Source: Pseudomonadota bacterium (GTDB taxonomy: Bacteria > Pseudomonadota > Alphaproteobacteria > Rhizobiales > Devosiaceae). From it: a DNA stretch of 64,000 nt. The position numbers and the translations under genes were made by a program. The notes under the pieces are model-generated. The model was given only the letters and a program-made list of their open reading frames with translations. It was not told where the DNA came from and searched no databases. Positions within the stretch are counted from its first letter, which is position 1, and the number at the start of each line of letters is the position of its first letter. The stretch covers positions 1-64,000 of the forward strand of contig JAEYTY010000151.1 of NCBI GenBank assembly GCA_023433775.1, given 5' to 3'. Shown here piece by piece: positions 30,800-39,197 of the stretch.

Positions 30800-31606
30800 A
30801 TGACCATCATCAAGCGCAGGAATACGTGGGAGTCCGAGAAGGTCGATCTCCTTGACGAAACCTGGGAGCAGCTCGCTCCAGGGGTCGAACGCTTCCGGCT
30901 GCCGGGAAACGAACCCGTCCGACGGATCATCACCGGTCGACGCAACCTCAAGGTCGGTGCTTTCTGGAGTTGGAAGAACAACCAGCACGTCGCCCACGAA
31001 TCCGCCGGCGAAGAGCATTGCGCCCGCGTCCTCGAGGTCCACCAGTCCGTCGATGCCTATTTCGGTCAACCCGAGCAATTGCGCTTCCTGGTGGAGGGGC
31101 AGGACAGGCCGGTGCGCTACACCCCGGACTTCCTGATCGTCTCGGGCGGGCGCGAACTGCGCGTCGAGTACAAGCCCTACGACATGGTCCATGCACCGGT
31201 TCCCGCCAACGACAACGACGAGGAGGCGATCTACCGCCATGCGAAGTCGGTCAAGCTACGTGAGCGCTTGGCGCTGATACAGGACGTCTACCAGCGGTGC
31301 GGCATACCGTGGCGTTTGATCACCGATCGCGACCTTCACGGTATGGCCGACAAGGAGGTCGTCGACGAAATCGTCGCCAATGCCGGTCGCCCCATGGCCG
31401 ACGGCGACCTGGTCAGACTGGTCGAATTCCTCGCAAACACGGATGCCCAAGCCGCGACCATGGGGCAATGCGCCCGGCTTCTGGCCTCGTCTGAATTTCC
31501 GAGGGGCGACATTCTTTCGAGGGTGCCCGAACGGATATTCTCGATCGATCTCCACCAGGAGATATCGGACGACACACTGGTGAAATTGGGGAGCGCCGCA
31601 CGATGA
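30800..31606 (+). CDS. tnsA: Tn7-like endonuclease subunit TnsA
   Basis: 268 residues from ATG 30800 (MTIIKRRNTWESEK), preferred because AGGGA lies about 8 bp upstream; an in-frame ATG at 30749 has no such site. TnsA has a restriction-endonuclease fold and cuts the 5' strands at transposon ends so the element leaves the donor completely. The active-site layout is visible: ESAGEEHC (Glu near 71), YTPDFLIV (Asp near 110) and RVEYKP (E-x-K, Lys near 125). A C-terminal helical TnsC/TnsB-contact domain follows. The stop overlaps the tnsB start (ATGA). Its presence implies cut-and-paste rather than co-integrate transposition. Confidence 0.88.
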   Translation: MTIIKRRNTWESEKVDLLDETWEQLAPGVERFRLPGNEPVRRIITGRRNLKVGAFWSWKNNQHVAHESAGEEHCARVLEVHQSVDAYFGQPEQLRFLVEGQDRPVRYTPDFLIVSGGRELRVEYKPYDMVHAPVPANDNDEEAIYRHAKSVKLRERLALIQDVYQRCGIPWRLITDRDLHGMADKEVVDEIVANAGRPMADGDLVRLVEFLANTDAQAATMGQCARLLASSEFPRGDILSRVPERIFSIDLHQEISDDTLVKLGSAAR

Positions 31607-33873
31607 ATGCCATTTCGCCCGCCGGCGCCGACAGGGAACCCATTCGTGCGCCGATAACCCTCGACAAGTTCATGGCCGACGACCTCGAGGAAAACACCAT
31701 CGTCTTCATCGACGAGGTTTCGCACCGGTTCCTTGCCAAGGTCCCGGACGGCCCGCACCTGTTTTGGCACGGTACCGAGCAACGGCAGGTCGAGTACGGG
31801 ACTGCCGAGCTCTTGGACCTGATCGCCAAGGGCCGTTACTATCGACCGGGCAGCGGTTCGCCGAAGTTCGACGACGCGGCGAAGGCCGGGGAACATCTCG
31901 AGCGCATAAGGCTGGCTATAAATGCCTTTCCGGCCAAGTCGCGGGCGAAGGCCAAGATCCGCTACCTCTACGTATTGCAGTACCTGCTCCTCCAGGCGAA
32001 CCACGGCGCGTTCGCCCGCAACCACGAAAACGCACAGATCGTGATCGACGCGACCACGGCGGCAAACGACAAGTTGCCAGACGGCCAACGTCAGCTCCTC
32101 CCCCGGAACGTGTCGACGCGTACCGTGCTGCGATGGATCGCCAGGGAAATCGATCTCGACATGCAGGAGGCGGGACAGCTGCACGGCAACGCGGTCAAGC
32201 CACGGACCCGCAAGCTCCCGCCCAAGGTCTACGAACTCATTGCCAAGCGCATCCGCTCGATGGTCCGGATATCGTCCAAGTTCGGGCCCACGAAAATGCT
32301 CATCAAGGTCGAGGCCGACATCGACGCCCACAACAACGAGCACGGCACCAAGTACCCGTACCCGTCGCTCTCGACCGTGGCCCTCGAGTACCGCCGGTAC
32401 GACGGTTGGATCCGCAAGGCGCGGGCAGAAGGCGTGAAGGCCGCGGACCTGGAATATGGCGCAGTTGGCAAGTTGGAACGCCCTGCCCGCATCCTGGATC
32501 TGGTCGAGATCGACCATCACAAGTTCGACCTCCACCCAACCACGGGCGACCTGGGCAAGACCGAGCTGGGGATCGAACTGGCGAAGGGCGGCATCGACAG
32601 GTTCTGGGTGTGCCTGGCACTCGACGTGCATTCGGGCTATCCGCTGGGCTTTGCCATCACGTTCGAGCCCGGCGGTCTGGTGCCTGCCGTAATGTGCATT
32701 GACCATGCCATTCGCCCCAAGCCATATGTTGCCGAGAGATGGCCGGACATCAATGGCCAGTTGCTCGGATACGGCAAGCCGGTCAAGGTGCGCTACGACA
32801 ACGCCAAGGAATTCGTGTCGCTGCAGCTGCAGACCAACCTCGCGCGTATCGGCGTCGGGTTCGAACTCGCCATTCCCCGCATCCCCAACAGCAAGCCATA
32901 CGTCGAGCGCCATTTCGGCACGATCGAACGCGACTTCGTTCACTGGCTGCCGGGGTCCATGGGCGCCAACATCGGCGAGAAGGGTGACAGGAAGCCTCAG
33001 CAGGAAGCAAAGGTCGATCTCGATGCCTTCCAGAAGCTGTTCCATCAATACCTGATCGAGGTGCTCGCACGCCGTCAGCAGGAGGGTCTCGACTGGGAAA
33101 CTCCCGAGGAACGCTGGGTCCGCGGCATGACCAATCCCTCACACCGTCCCCGCACCCTCACACCCTACGAAACCAAGAAGTGGGATCTCGTCACCACCCT
33201 CGAACTGGACCTGAACGCGACACGCGAGGGCATTCGCTGGAAGAACCTGCATTTTCAATCCGCGGAACTGCAGAAGCTCCGGCGCTTCAGCGGCATCCAG
33301 AGGTTCAATGGCCAGGAAGCCCCGCCCATGCCTGTAAAGGTGCGCATCCCGCTCCTCGATATCGGGCGAGCATACGTGGCAGTACAAAAGAACACACCCG
33401 GCCTGTCGCCGGACCAAGACGAGATAGTGGTCCTGGCCACCAACAGGCACGCCCACGGGCGCACGATCTGGCAACACCAGGCTGTCTGCGATTGGCTAAA
33501 CCGAGAGAAGAAGAAGCCCACCAACCATGCCGACTACAAGATTGGTTTCCTCAGGTTGTTCCGGAACGCCATGGAGTATGTCGGTATGGATGTCGACGGC
33601 AACGGCGGCAGGGTTACGCTCTCCGGTGGCCAGGCACCGCGGTTTCTCGGCCTCTATCTAGGCGGTGCCGCCGAACCAGCCCTCTCCAAGGTCAAGGAGA
33701 TCATCGACCGCGACGACCCGTTCGCCGACTTCGCCGCCGGAAAGGATGTCGGATCAGTGATCGACGGTACAGTGGTGCTGCCACCCCAACCGCCGAAGGA
33801 AGATCCAGCTGCGGACAATGACGACGCCGACGATTGGGGCGCTGCCGACTTCGACGAGGATGATGACCAATGA
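31603..33873 (+). CDS. tnsB: Tn7-like DDE transposase TnsB
   Basis: 756 residues; translation coupled to tnsA by a 4-bp overlap. N-terminal helix-turn-helix DNA-binding domains (about 100-290) precede an RNase H/retroviral-integrase core. Candidate catalytic triad: D304 in VEIDHHKFD, D399 in VRYDNAKEF and E435 in SKPYVERHFG, with the D-x35-E spacing of this superfamily. A Mu-transposase-like beta-barrel and an acidic C-terminal tail (DDADDWGAADFDEDDDQ) follow; such tails bind TnsC in Tn7-like systems. TnsB recognises the end repeats and carries out 3' cleavage and strand transfer. Confidence 0.92.
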   Translation: MNAISPAGADREPIRAPITLDKFMADDLEENTIVFIDEVSHRFLAKVPDGPHLFWHGTEQRQVEYGTAELLDLIAKGRYYRPGSGSPKFDDAAKAGEHLERIRLAINAFPAKSRAKAKIRYLYVLQYLLLQANHGAFARNHENAQIVIDATTAANDKLPDGQRQLLPRNVSTRTVLRWIAREIDLDMQEAGQLHGNAVKPRTRKLPPKVYELIAKRIRSMVRISSKFGPTKMLIKVEADIDAHNNEHGTKYPYPSLSTVALEYRRYDGWIRKARAEGVKAADLEYGAVGKLERPARILDLVEIDHHKFDLHPTTGDLGKTELGIELAKGGIDRFWVCLALDVHSGYPLGFAITFEPGGLVPAVMCIDHAIRPKPYVAERWPDINGQLLGYGKPVKVRYDNAKEFVSLQLQTNLARIGVGFELAIPRIPNSKPYVERHFGTIERDFVHWLPGSMGANIGEKGDRKPQQEAKVDLDAFQKLFHQYLIEVLARRQQEGLDWETPEERWVRGMTNPSHRPRTLTPYETKKWDLVTTLELDLNATREGIRWKNLHFQSAELQKLRRFSGIQRFNGQEAPPMPVKVRIPLLDIGRAYVAVQKNTPGLSPDQDEIVVLATNRHAHGRTIWQHQAVCDWLNREKKKPTNHADYKIGFLRLFRNAMEYVGMDVDGNGGRVTLSGGQAPRFLGLYLGGAAEPALSKVKEIIDRDDPFADFAAGKDVGSVIDGTVVLPPQPPKEDPAADNDDADDWGAADFDEDDDQ

Positions 33874-34964
33874 TCGACGAGAAGCCCACAGTCACTGATA
33901 CCGGTCCGACGCGAGAGGAGATGTCGACTTGGGACGCCGAACGGCGTCTCTCGCGTATCCAGCAGATTTACATCAAGCATCCGCGGGCCAAGATGATCCA
34001 GACCCAGATGGAGCTGCATTGGCGGTACGGTCTGCGCCTACGCGAGTCCACTGCCTGCTTCATTGTCGGCAACAGCCGTTGCGGAAAATCGGAAACGCTC
34101 AAGCGCTTTGTGAAGCAGAAGACAGGCGTAACCGTGCCCAAGACCTCGGACGGTCAAGCGCTCCTCGTCGAGGGAAATGGTGTCCGTATCGTCTATCTCG
34201 ACGCCATGAACGGCGCCACGCCGCTGGAAGCATCGAAGTCCATGCTCAAGGATCTTTTCCAGTTCCAGGCCACGTTTTCCGAGAACGAGGCCAGCGGAAA
34301 GGTTCTCCACTTTTTCGGCATCGGGAAGATCGATCTCTTGATCATCGACGAGGGCCAGAAGATGATCGGCAAAGGGAGTGCGACTGCCGCCACAGGCAAG
34401 TTCGCCAATTGGCTGCTGTCTATGGCCAACGCAAGGCGGGTCAGGATCATCGTCGCCGGCGGTCCGGAGTTGCAGGATCTAATCGACGGGCACCACATGA
34501 TCCGTGACCGCAAGGACAGCCTGCAGCACATCACTCCGTTCGCCCATGCCACAAAGGCAGACCGCGCGGCCTTCGCAAAGTTCCTCGCTGAGTTCGACGC
34601 CAAGACACCTTTTATCAAGACGCCGCTGACTGATTTAAACCTTCAGGACGCGTTCTTTTTCGCGACCCGTGGACGGCCCGGGCGGCTCTCGTTCCTGTTG
34701 GAGAAGGCGACACAGGTGGCTTTTCTCGAGAGCGAAGAACAGCCTATGCCTGAGTTGACGCTCTCGCATGTAGCCCAAGCCTTTGACCTCGTGATGTTGT
34801 TCGAGACCCAAATGCTCGGGATCAACCCTTTCGGACACGATGGCGATTTACCGACCATCCCGCAAAACCTCGAGCAGGAAGGAACGGATATCTTCGAGTC
34901 CAAGCCCGCCGCTCGCAGCGGCAGTAAAGGCAGGGGTAAGGGCAACCGGCTTTACGGCAAGTGA
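33870..34964 (+). CDS. tnsC: Tn7-like AAA+ regulator TnsC
   Basis: 364 residues, overlapping the tnsB stop by 4 bp. The ATPase core has Walker A GNSRCGKS (67-74) and Walker B LLIIDE (156-161), then a sensor-like RVRIIVAGGPEL. A short N-terminal arm and a basic C-terminal tail (RSGSKGRGKGNRLYGK) flank the core. TnsC polymerises on target DNA, links the target selector to TnsAB and gives target immunity. It would receive the signal from the TnsF-like and/or TniQ protein encoded in the same operon. Confidence 0.9.
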   Translation: MIDEKPTVTDTGPTREEMSTWDAERRLSRIQQIYIKHPRAKMIQTQMELHWRYGLRLRESTACFIVGNSRCGKSETLKRFVKQKTGVTVPKTSDGQALLVEGNGVRIVYLDAMNGATPLEASKSMLKDLFQFQATFSENEASGKVLHFFGIGKIDLLIIDEGQKMIGKGSATAATGKFANWLLSMANARRVRIIVAGGPELQDLIDGHHMIRDRKDSLQHITPFAHATKADRAAFAKFLAEFDAKTPFIKTPLTDLNLQDAFFFATRGRPGRLSFLLEKATQVAFLESEEQPMPELTLSHVAQAFDLVMLFETQMLGINPFGHDGDLPTIPQNLEQEGTDIFESKPAARSGSKGRGKGNRLYGK

Positions 34965-35968
34965 TGGACGATCTGCTGCTAACTCCCTGGCGGTTCCCGC
35001 CCGCACTCCATCATGACGAATGCGTCAGGTCGATGGTGCTGCGAACCGCTCGGCAGGGTTCTATGTCGGCCAACGAGTTCATCGGCCTCTATCTCAAGTC
35101 GGCATCAGAGCTCTACGGCATGCCTTACGACAGCAAGGCCCTGATGCGCTTGGCAGCCATCGTCGGTCAAGAGCCGGAATTCACGCTTAAAATCGCGGCT
35201 GCCGATGCTGCCCCCCTTCCGGAAATTGAAAGCGGCTGCAGGTCGTCCGTGCCGGTCGGAACGTACTCGTCCGGCTATCGCCGCGTTGCTCCCGGGATGA
35301 TGCGGGGCGATGGCGAAACGCCATATGCCAGACTTGCTTGGTCAGTCGCCGCTTTCCCATGCGACCTCGTCACGGGCGAGATCCTAGTCAGCCGGTGCCC
35401 CGCATGCGGCAAGGAACTCACCTGGCACACGGACCGGATCTGCCAATGCGATAGTTGTCCCTTCGATGTGCGGGACATCGAGCCGATTTTTTGTCCTCAC
35501 GAAGAGCTGGCCGACATCCGCGTCATTGCCGGCATGATGGGTTGGCAAGACTACGGCGGGGCGCAACGACCTGCCTTACCAGAGCCGTTCGGTTCTCTGC
35601 CCGCAAACGATCTTGTCGCTGCCCTTGGGTGGTGCGCCTACCTGCAGGGCGTCCTCGATCGCTCTGGCATAGGTGCCGACGCTGCACATGCACATCTGGG
35701 GCTCCCTGTTGCCCTAGCGTGGCCCACGCCCCTGGACCAGCTGGCGAGTCTCATGACCCGCCAACTCGACAGCCGAGTTTATGATCTCCAAGCGGCAATG
35801 CAACTGTTGCTCGGGGATGGTCTCCCACGATCCTTGGCCGAGCACATCCGGTTGCAGGCGGCGGAGGCGATGCAGCGGGCCGTCCACAGCCGGGCGTCTG
35901 ATACTGAGCGCTACAACCGTTCCTACCTGACCCTTCCCAACCTCGCTACGGCAGCACGCCGAGGTTAG
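34964..35968 (+). CDS. tniQ: TniQ/TnsD-family protein
   Basis: About 334 residues from ATG 34964, overlapping the tnsC stop by 1 bp; GTG 34961 is an alternative. The N-terminus (PPALHHDECVRSMVLRTARQ) is TniQ-like and is followed by a zinc-finger block, SRCPACGKELTW then RICQCDSCPFDVRD, with Cys at about 145, 148, 160, 162 and 165. TniQ/TnsD proteins connect target recognition to TnsC. The C-terminal half is not recognised and is short compared with sequence-specific TnsD, so it may act as a bridge to the TnsF-like protein rather than reading a site itself (inference). The 3' end overlaps the convergent winged-helix gene by 23 bp. Confidence 0.8.
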   Translation: MDDLLLTPWRFPPALHHDECVRSMVLRTARQGSMSANEFIGLYLKSASELYGMPYDSKALMRLAAIVGQEPEFTLKIAAADAAPLPEIESGCRSSVPVGTYSSGYRRVAPGMMRGDGETPYARLAWSVAAFPCDLVTGEILVSRCPACGKELTWHTDRICQCDSCPFDVRDIEPIFCPHEELADIRVIAGMMGWQDYGGAQRPALPEPFGSLPANDLVAALGWCAYLQGVLDRSGIGADAAHAHLGLPVALAWPTPLDQLASLMTRQLDSRVYDLQAAMQLLLGDGLPRSLAEHIRLQAAEAMQRAVHSRASDTERYNRSYLTLPNLATAARRG

Positions 35969-36272
35969 TAAACCAGCCCACCGCGTGGTCGAACCCTGTC
36001 TTCTCCAAGTGGTAGAAGCGGACTGCCCCCACCTTTGTCCAACCCACCAGTCCGACTTTCTCGAGATAGTGGAGGGCGCTGAACTCGTGCGCGGCTTCCC
36101 CGAACACGCGCGCCAGGTCTTGGTCCGCGACAGGGCCAGCCTTCAGCTTCTCCAGGATTTTGCGGATGTGCGGATCCGACAGGATGTAGAACACCGCATT
36201 GTCGCGAACGAATTGGGGGTCGCCATCACGCGGGTAAGGGAAACCAGTGTAACTCGACCGCTGGACGGACAT
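35946..36272 (-). CDS. Small winged-helix DNA-binding protein
   Basis: 108 residues. The middle (SDPHIRKILEKLKAGPVADQ then DLARVFGEAAHEFSALHYLEKV) is an ArsR-like helix-turn-helix, followed by a wing (GLVGWTKVGAVRFYHLEKTG). No Cys metal site is seen. It faces the tniQ gene and overlaps its end by 23 bp, and is the last gene before the right end. It could repress transposition or the end promoters, or be unrelated cargo. Confidence 0.65.
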   Translation of the reverse strand: MSVQRSSYTGFPYPRDGDPQFVRDNAVFYILSDPHIRKILEKLKAGPVADQDLARVFGEAAHEFSALHYLEKVGLVGWTKVGAVRFYHLEKTGFDHAVGWFTNLGVLP

Positions 36273-36366
36273 GCGCGGATCCTGTGCAAAACAACGGCAA
36301 TGTCCACCTAATCCATAACCATTAGATTAAAAGTGGAATCATACGCACCGTATCGTCTTGTCCGCG

Positions 36367-36435
36367 CTATGACAGAATTGATGAACGGGAGTCGTGGCAG
36401 TGCCAGACTCGATTGCGACAGTGCCAGAATCGACA
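36367..36435 (-). repeat. Right transposon end with TnsB-type sites
   Basis: CAGTGCCAGAATCGA (36419-36433) and CAGTGCCAGACTCGA (36398-36412) are clear copies 21 bp apart, and CTATGACAGAATTGA (36367-36381) is a weaker third. They are inverted relative to the left-end copies. The putative terminus is CGACA at 36431-36435, mirroring TGTCG at 27072. The 94 bp between the winged-helix start and these sites show no gene. Confidence 0.75.
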
Positions 36436-36572
36436 GCGGCACTACCCCAGGAATTCCGGGATTGTAATCTAGATGCCGTGACAGGGTCACCTACAACCGA
36501 CACCGGCCCGTCATCGGCATCTTCCCCCGGCTTTGATATGGTACATCGCACCGATTCAGAGGACGTTCGACC

Positions 36573-37382
36573 ATGCAGCCATCGCGCGACATTTCCCGCC
36601 TTATCGAAATCATGGCGGCGCTGCGCAATCCGGATGGCGGTTGTCCCTGGGACCTCGAGCAGGATTTCAGGTCCATTCGGCACTACACGATCGAAGAAGC
36701 CTATGAAGTCGCTGACGCCATCGAGCGCGAGGATTTTGCCGATCTGCGCGAGGAACTGGGCGACCTGCTGCTGCAGCCGATCTACCACGCCCAGATGGCC
36801 AGTGAGGCCGGTTATTTCGATATTGGCGATGTGGTCCTGGCGATCACTGAAAAGCTGATCCGGCGGCATCCGCATGTCTTTGGCGATGTAACGGCGGACG
36901 ACGCCGATGATGCGCAGAACCGCTGGGAAGTCATCAAGGCAGGCGAACGCGCCGCCAAGGCAGCTCGTAAGGGCGACACCGCACCATCCCTGCTTGATGA
37001 CGTCCCTCCGGTGCTCCCTGCCCTGGCTCGCGCGGAAAAGCTGACCAAGCGCGCTGCCAAGGTCGGATTTGACTGGCCCGACTTCGCCGCTGTCAAAGCC
37101 AAGGTGGACGAAGAATTGGCCGAAGTTGTCGACGCCGAAGCCTCCGGCAACCCCGCTGCCGTACACGAAGAAATAGGCGACCTGCTGTTTGCCGTGACCA
37201 ATCTGGCGCGCAGGGCCGGCATCGACGCGGAAGCAGCTCTGCGCGACGCCAATGCCAAGTTTACGCGCCGCTTCCATTACGTCGAGGCGCGGTGCCGGCA
37301 AGATGACGTCGATCCGGCGCAGGCGGGCCTGGAGCGTCTGGATGGCTACTGGAACGAGGTCCGGGCCGCCGACAAGCGCTGA
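36573..37382 (+). CDS. mazG: Nucleoside triphosphate pyrophosphohydrolase
   Basis: 269 residues with two MazG modules. The first has the metal-binding EExxE/ExxD pattern (IEEAYEVADAIE, then LREELGDLLLQ); the second is similar (VDEELAEVVDAE, then VHEEIGDLLFA). MazG removes abnormal or excess NTPs and moderates starvation signalling. It is the first host gene after the transposon; the DNA between it and the right end (36,436-36,572) would carry its promoter. Convergent with hflX. Confidence 0.94.
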   Translation: MQPSRDISRLIEIMAALRNPDGGCPWDLEQDFRSIRHYTIEEAYEVADAIEREDFADLREELGDLLLQPIYHAQMASEAGYFDIGDVVLAITEKLIRRHPHVFGDVTADDADDAQNRWEVIKAGERAAKAARKGDTAPSLLDDVPPVLPALARAEKLTKRAAKVGFDWPDFAAVKAKVDEELAEVVDAEASGNPAAVHEEIGDLLFAVTNLARRAGIDAEAALRDANAKFTRRFHYVEARCRQDDVDPAQAGLERLDGYWNEVRAADKR

Positions 37383-37388
37383 CCGATC

Positions 37389-38756
37389 CTAGAGGTCGGA
37401 TACGGCAATCCGACCATTGAAGCGCTCGAGAAACGCCGTTTTGTGGCGCGGCTCGATGCGCACGACGAAATCAGACCCCTGCTCCGTCGGCTCGTCCCGC
37501 GAAATCACCTCGCTATGGCTATGGAGCCAGCCGATATCGCTGCCGGCGCTATGCGGCACATGCACATGATAGGTGCGGCTTTTTTCGGCGAGAGCCGCCT
37601 CGATAGCCAGTTTCAGTTCATTGAGGCCCTGCCCGGTCCTCGCCGATACCGGCACTGTTGCGGCTACTTTTCCAGCCGGGCTCGCTGCCGCAAGTGCAGC
37701 GTCAACATCACCGAGCAGGTCGATCTTGTTCCAAACTTCGATGATCGGCGTTGTTTCGGCAGAAACACCCAGGTCGCTCAAAACCTTGAGTACATCCTGC
37801 GCCTGCGCAGCGTGGTCCGGATTGGCGATGTCGCGCGCGTGCAGGATCACATCGGCATCGAGCACTTCTTCGAGCGTGGCGCGGAATGCCGCGACGAGAT
37901 CGGTTGGTAGATCGGCCACGAAACCCACAGTATCGCTCAGCATGACCTCGCGGCCATGCGGCAGTTCGAGCTTGCGGATGGTGGTGTCGAGTGTCGCGAA
38001 AAGCAGATCCTCGGCAAACACCCCTGCCCCGGTCAAGACATTGAACAGGCTTGATTTTCCTGCATTGGTATATCCGACCAGTGCCACAATGGGGAAAGGC
38101 GCGCGGTCACGCTGGCGGCGCTGCTGGGCGCGCGTGCGCTTGACCTTGTCGAGCCGTTCTTCAAGCAGCACGATGCGATCCGTAATCTGACGGCGGTCGC
38201 TTTCGATTTGGGTTTCGCCTGGGCCACCCATAAAACCCATGCCGCCGCTGCCGCGCTGCCGCTCAAGGTGGGTCCAGGAGCGAACCAGCCGGCTTTTCTG
38301 GTAATTGAGATGCGCAAGCTCAACCTGCAAAACACCTTCGCGTGTCGCCGCGCGCTCGCCAAAAATTTCGAGGATCAGCGCTGTGCGGTCGAGCACCTTA
38401 GTGCCTGCCTCGCGCTCGAGATTACGCTGCTGAATAGGTGTCAGTGCCGCGTCAACCAGAAGGAGATCGATCTCCTCTGCCTTCACCCGTGCCGCCAATT
38501 CCTGCACATGACCGCCGCCGATAAAGGTCGAGGGTTTGACTTCACGAACGCGGATGACTTCCGAAAAGGCAATGTCCAGCCGGATGGCGCCAGCAAGACC
38601 CTCGAATTCGGCCTGCCGCGCCTCGATGCTGTGATAGGAACTCTGGCCCCTGACATCCGGGCAAATCAGTCCTGCCCGCGTCGGCTTTTCCTGCCGGTCA
38701 ATGAATTGCTGGCGGCCACGGACGTGATCGCCGTCTTCATCGTCAAAGTCTGCCAT
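37389..38756 (-). CDS. hflX: GTPase HflX
   Basis: 455 residues. An N-terminal HflX domain with a glycine-rich linker (RQRGSGGMGFMGGPGETQIE) precedes the G domain: G1 GYTNAGKSSLFN, G3 LSDTVGFVADLP and G4 VWNKIDLL. HflX binds ribosomes and splits stalled 70S particles under stress. It follows hfq by 9 bp, the classic hfq-hflX pair, and so is probably co-transcribed with it. Confidence 0.95.
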   Translation of the reverse strand: MADFDDEDGDHVRGRQQFIDRQEKPTRAGLICPDVRGQSSYHSIEARQAEFEGLAGAIRLDIAFSEVIRVREVKPSTFIGGGHVQELAARVKAEEIDLLLVDAALTPIQQRNLEREAGTKVLDRTALILEIFGERAATREGVLQVELAHLNYQKSRLVRSWTHLERQRGSGGMGFMGGPGETQIESDRRQITDRIVLLEERLDKVKRTRAQQRRQRDRAPFPIVALVGYTNAGKSSLFNVLTGAGVFAEDLLFATLDTTIRKLELPHGREVMLSDTVGFVADLPTDLVAAFRATLEEVLDADVILHARDIANPDHAAQAQDVLKVLSDLGVSAETTPIIEVWNKIDLLGDVDAALAAASPAGKVAATVPVSARTGQGLNELKLAIEAALAEKSRTYHVHVPHSAGSDIGWLHSHSEVISRDEPTEQGSDFVVRIEPRHKTAFLERFNGRIAVSDL

Positions 38757-38765
38757 GCGGTCCCG

Positions 38766-39014
38766 TCAGTCGTCGGTGTTCTGCTCGGGGTCGAAAAGCT
38801 GGATCGGCGCGCCGGGCATGATGGTCGAAATGGCGTGCTTATAGACCAGTTGCGACTGGGCGTCACGGCGCAGAAGCAGACAGAAATTGTCGAACCAGGT
38901 GATGATGCCCTGCAACTTGACGCCGTTCACCAGAAAAATTGTGACCGGGACTTTGTTCTTCCGGACGTGATTGAGAAAGGAATCCTGCAGATTCTGCTGT
39001 TTTTCGCTGGGCAT
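38766..39014 (-). CDS. hfq: RNA chaperone Hfq
   Basis: 82 residues with both Sm motifs: [20 protein letters not shown], then [20 protein letters not shown], and the Hfq-specific [11 protein letters not shown]. Hexameric protein that pairs small RNAs with mRNAs. It lies between ntrX and hflX on the same strand, as in other Hyphomicrobiales. Confidence 0.97.
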   Translation of the reverse strand: MPSEKQQNLQDSFLNHVRKNKVPVTIFLVNGVKLQGIITWFDNFCLLLRRDAQSQLVYKHAISTIMPGAPIQLFDPEQNTDD

Positions 39015-39197
39015 TCAGGCCTCTTTGCCGCGGCATTGTTTGTCGCTGTTCACTACGCAATTTTTTGCGTCCGGCCCCTGACGACTGCCGCCCAGTCGCA
39101 CAAGTGCCAGATTTATCAGTCGTTAAGCAGTATTGCACACCTGATCATGCCTGCCTACCCGCGCCCGATGCAGGGCACAATCTCATTTGAACGAATT

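Larger units (their letters stand above)
27072..36435 (+). mobile_element. Tn7-like transposon with TnsF-like inactive tyrosine recombinase, inserted beside dif
   Basis: About 9.4 kb bounded by TGTCG (27072) and CGACA (36435). Inverted TnsB-type repeats lie at both ends. The flanking pentamers are CCGGC on the left and GCGGC on the right, a 4/5 match for the 5-bp target duplication expected of Tn7-family elements. The core is tnsF-like, tnsA, tnsB, tnsC and tniQ, all on the + strand. Other cargo is a hypothetical gene, a toxin-antitoxin pair, a nucleotidyltransferase-fold gene and a winged-helix gene. No cas genes, CRISPR array or tnsE were seen. The end from which the tns operon is read faces dif. 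Exact ends are inferred. Confidence 0.8.

Noticed and set aside
27072..36435. CRISPR-associated transposon
   Set aside because: tnsABC and tniQ are present, but no cas12k, cas5-8 genes or repeat-spacer array was found anywhere in the element.
27012..36435. Xer-integrated mobile element (IMEX) at dif
   Set aside because: Such elements are flanked by two dif copies. Here only one dif-like site was seen, it lies outside the element, and the element has Tn7-type ends and a DDE transposase.
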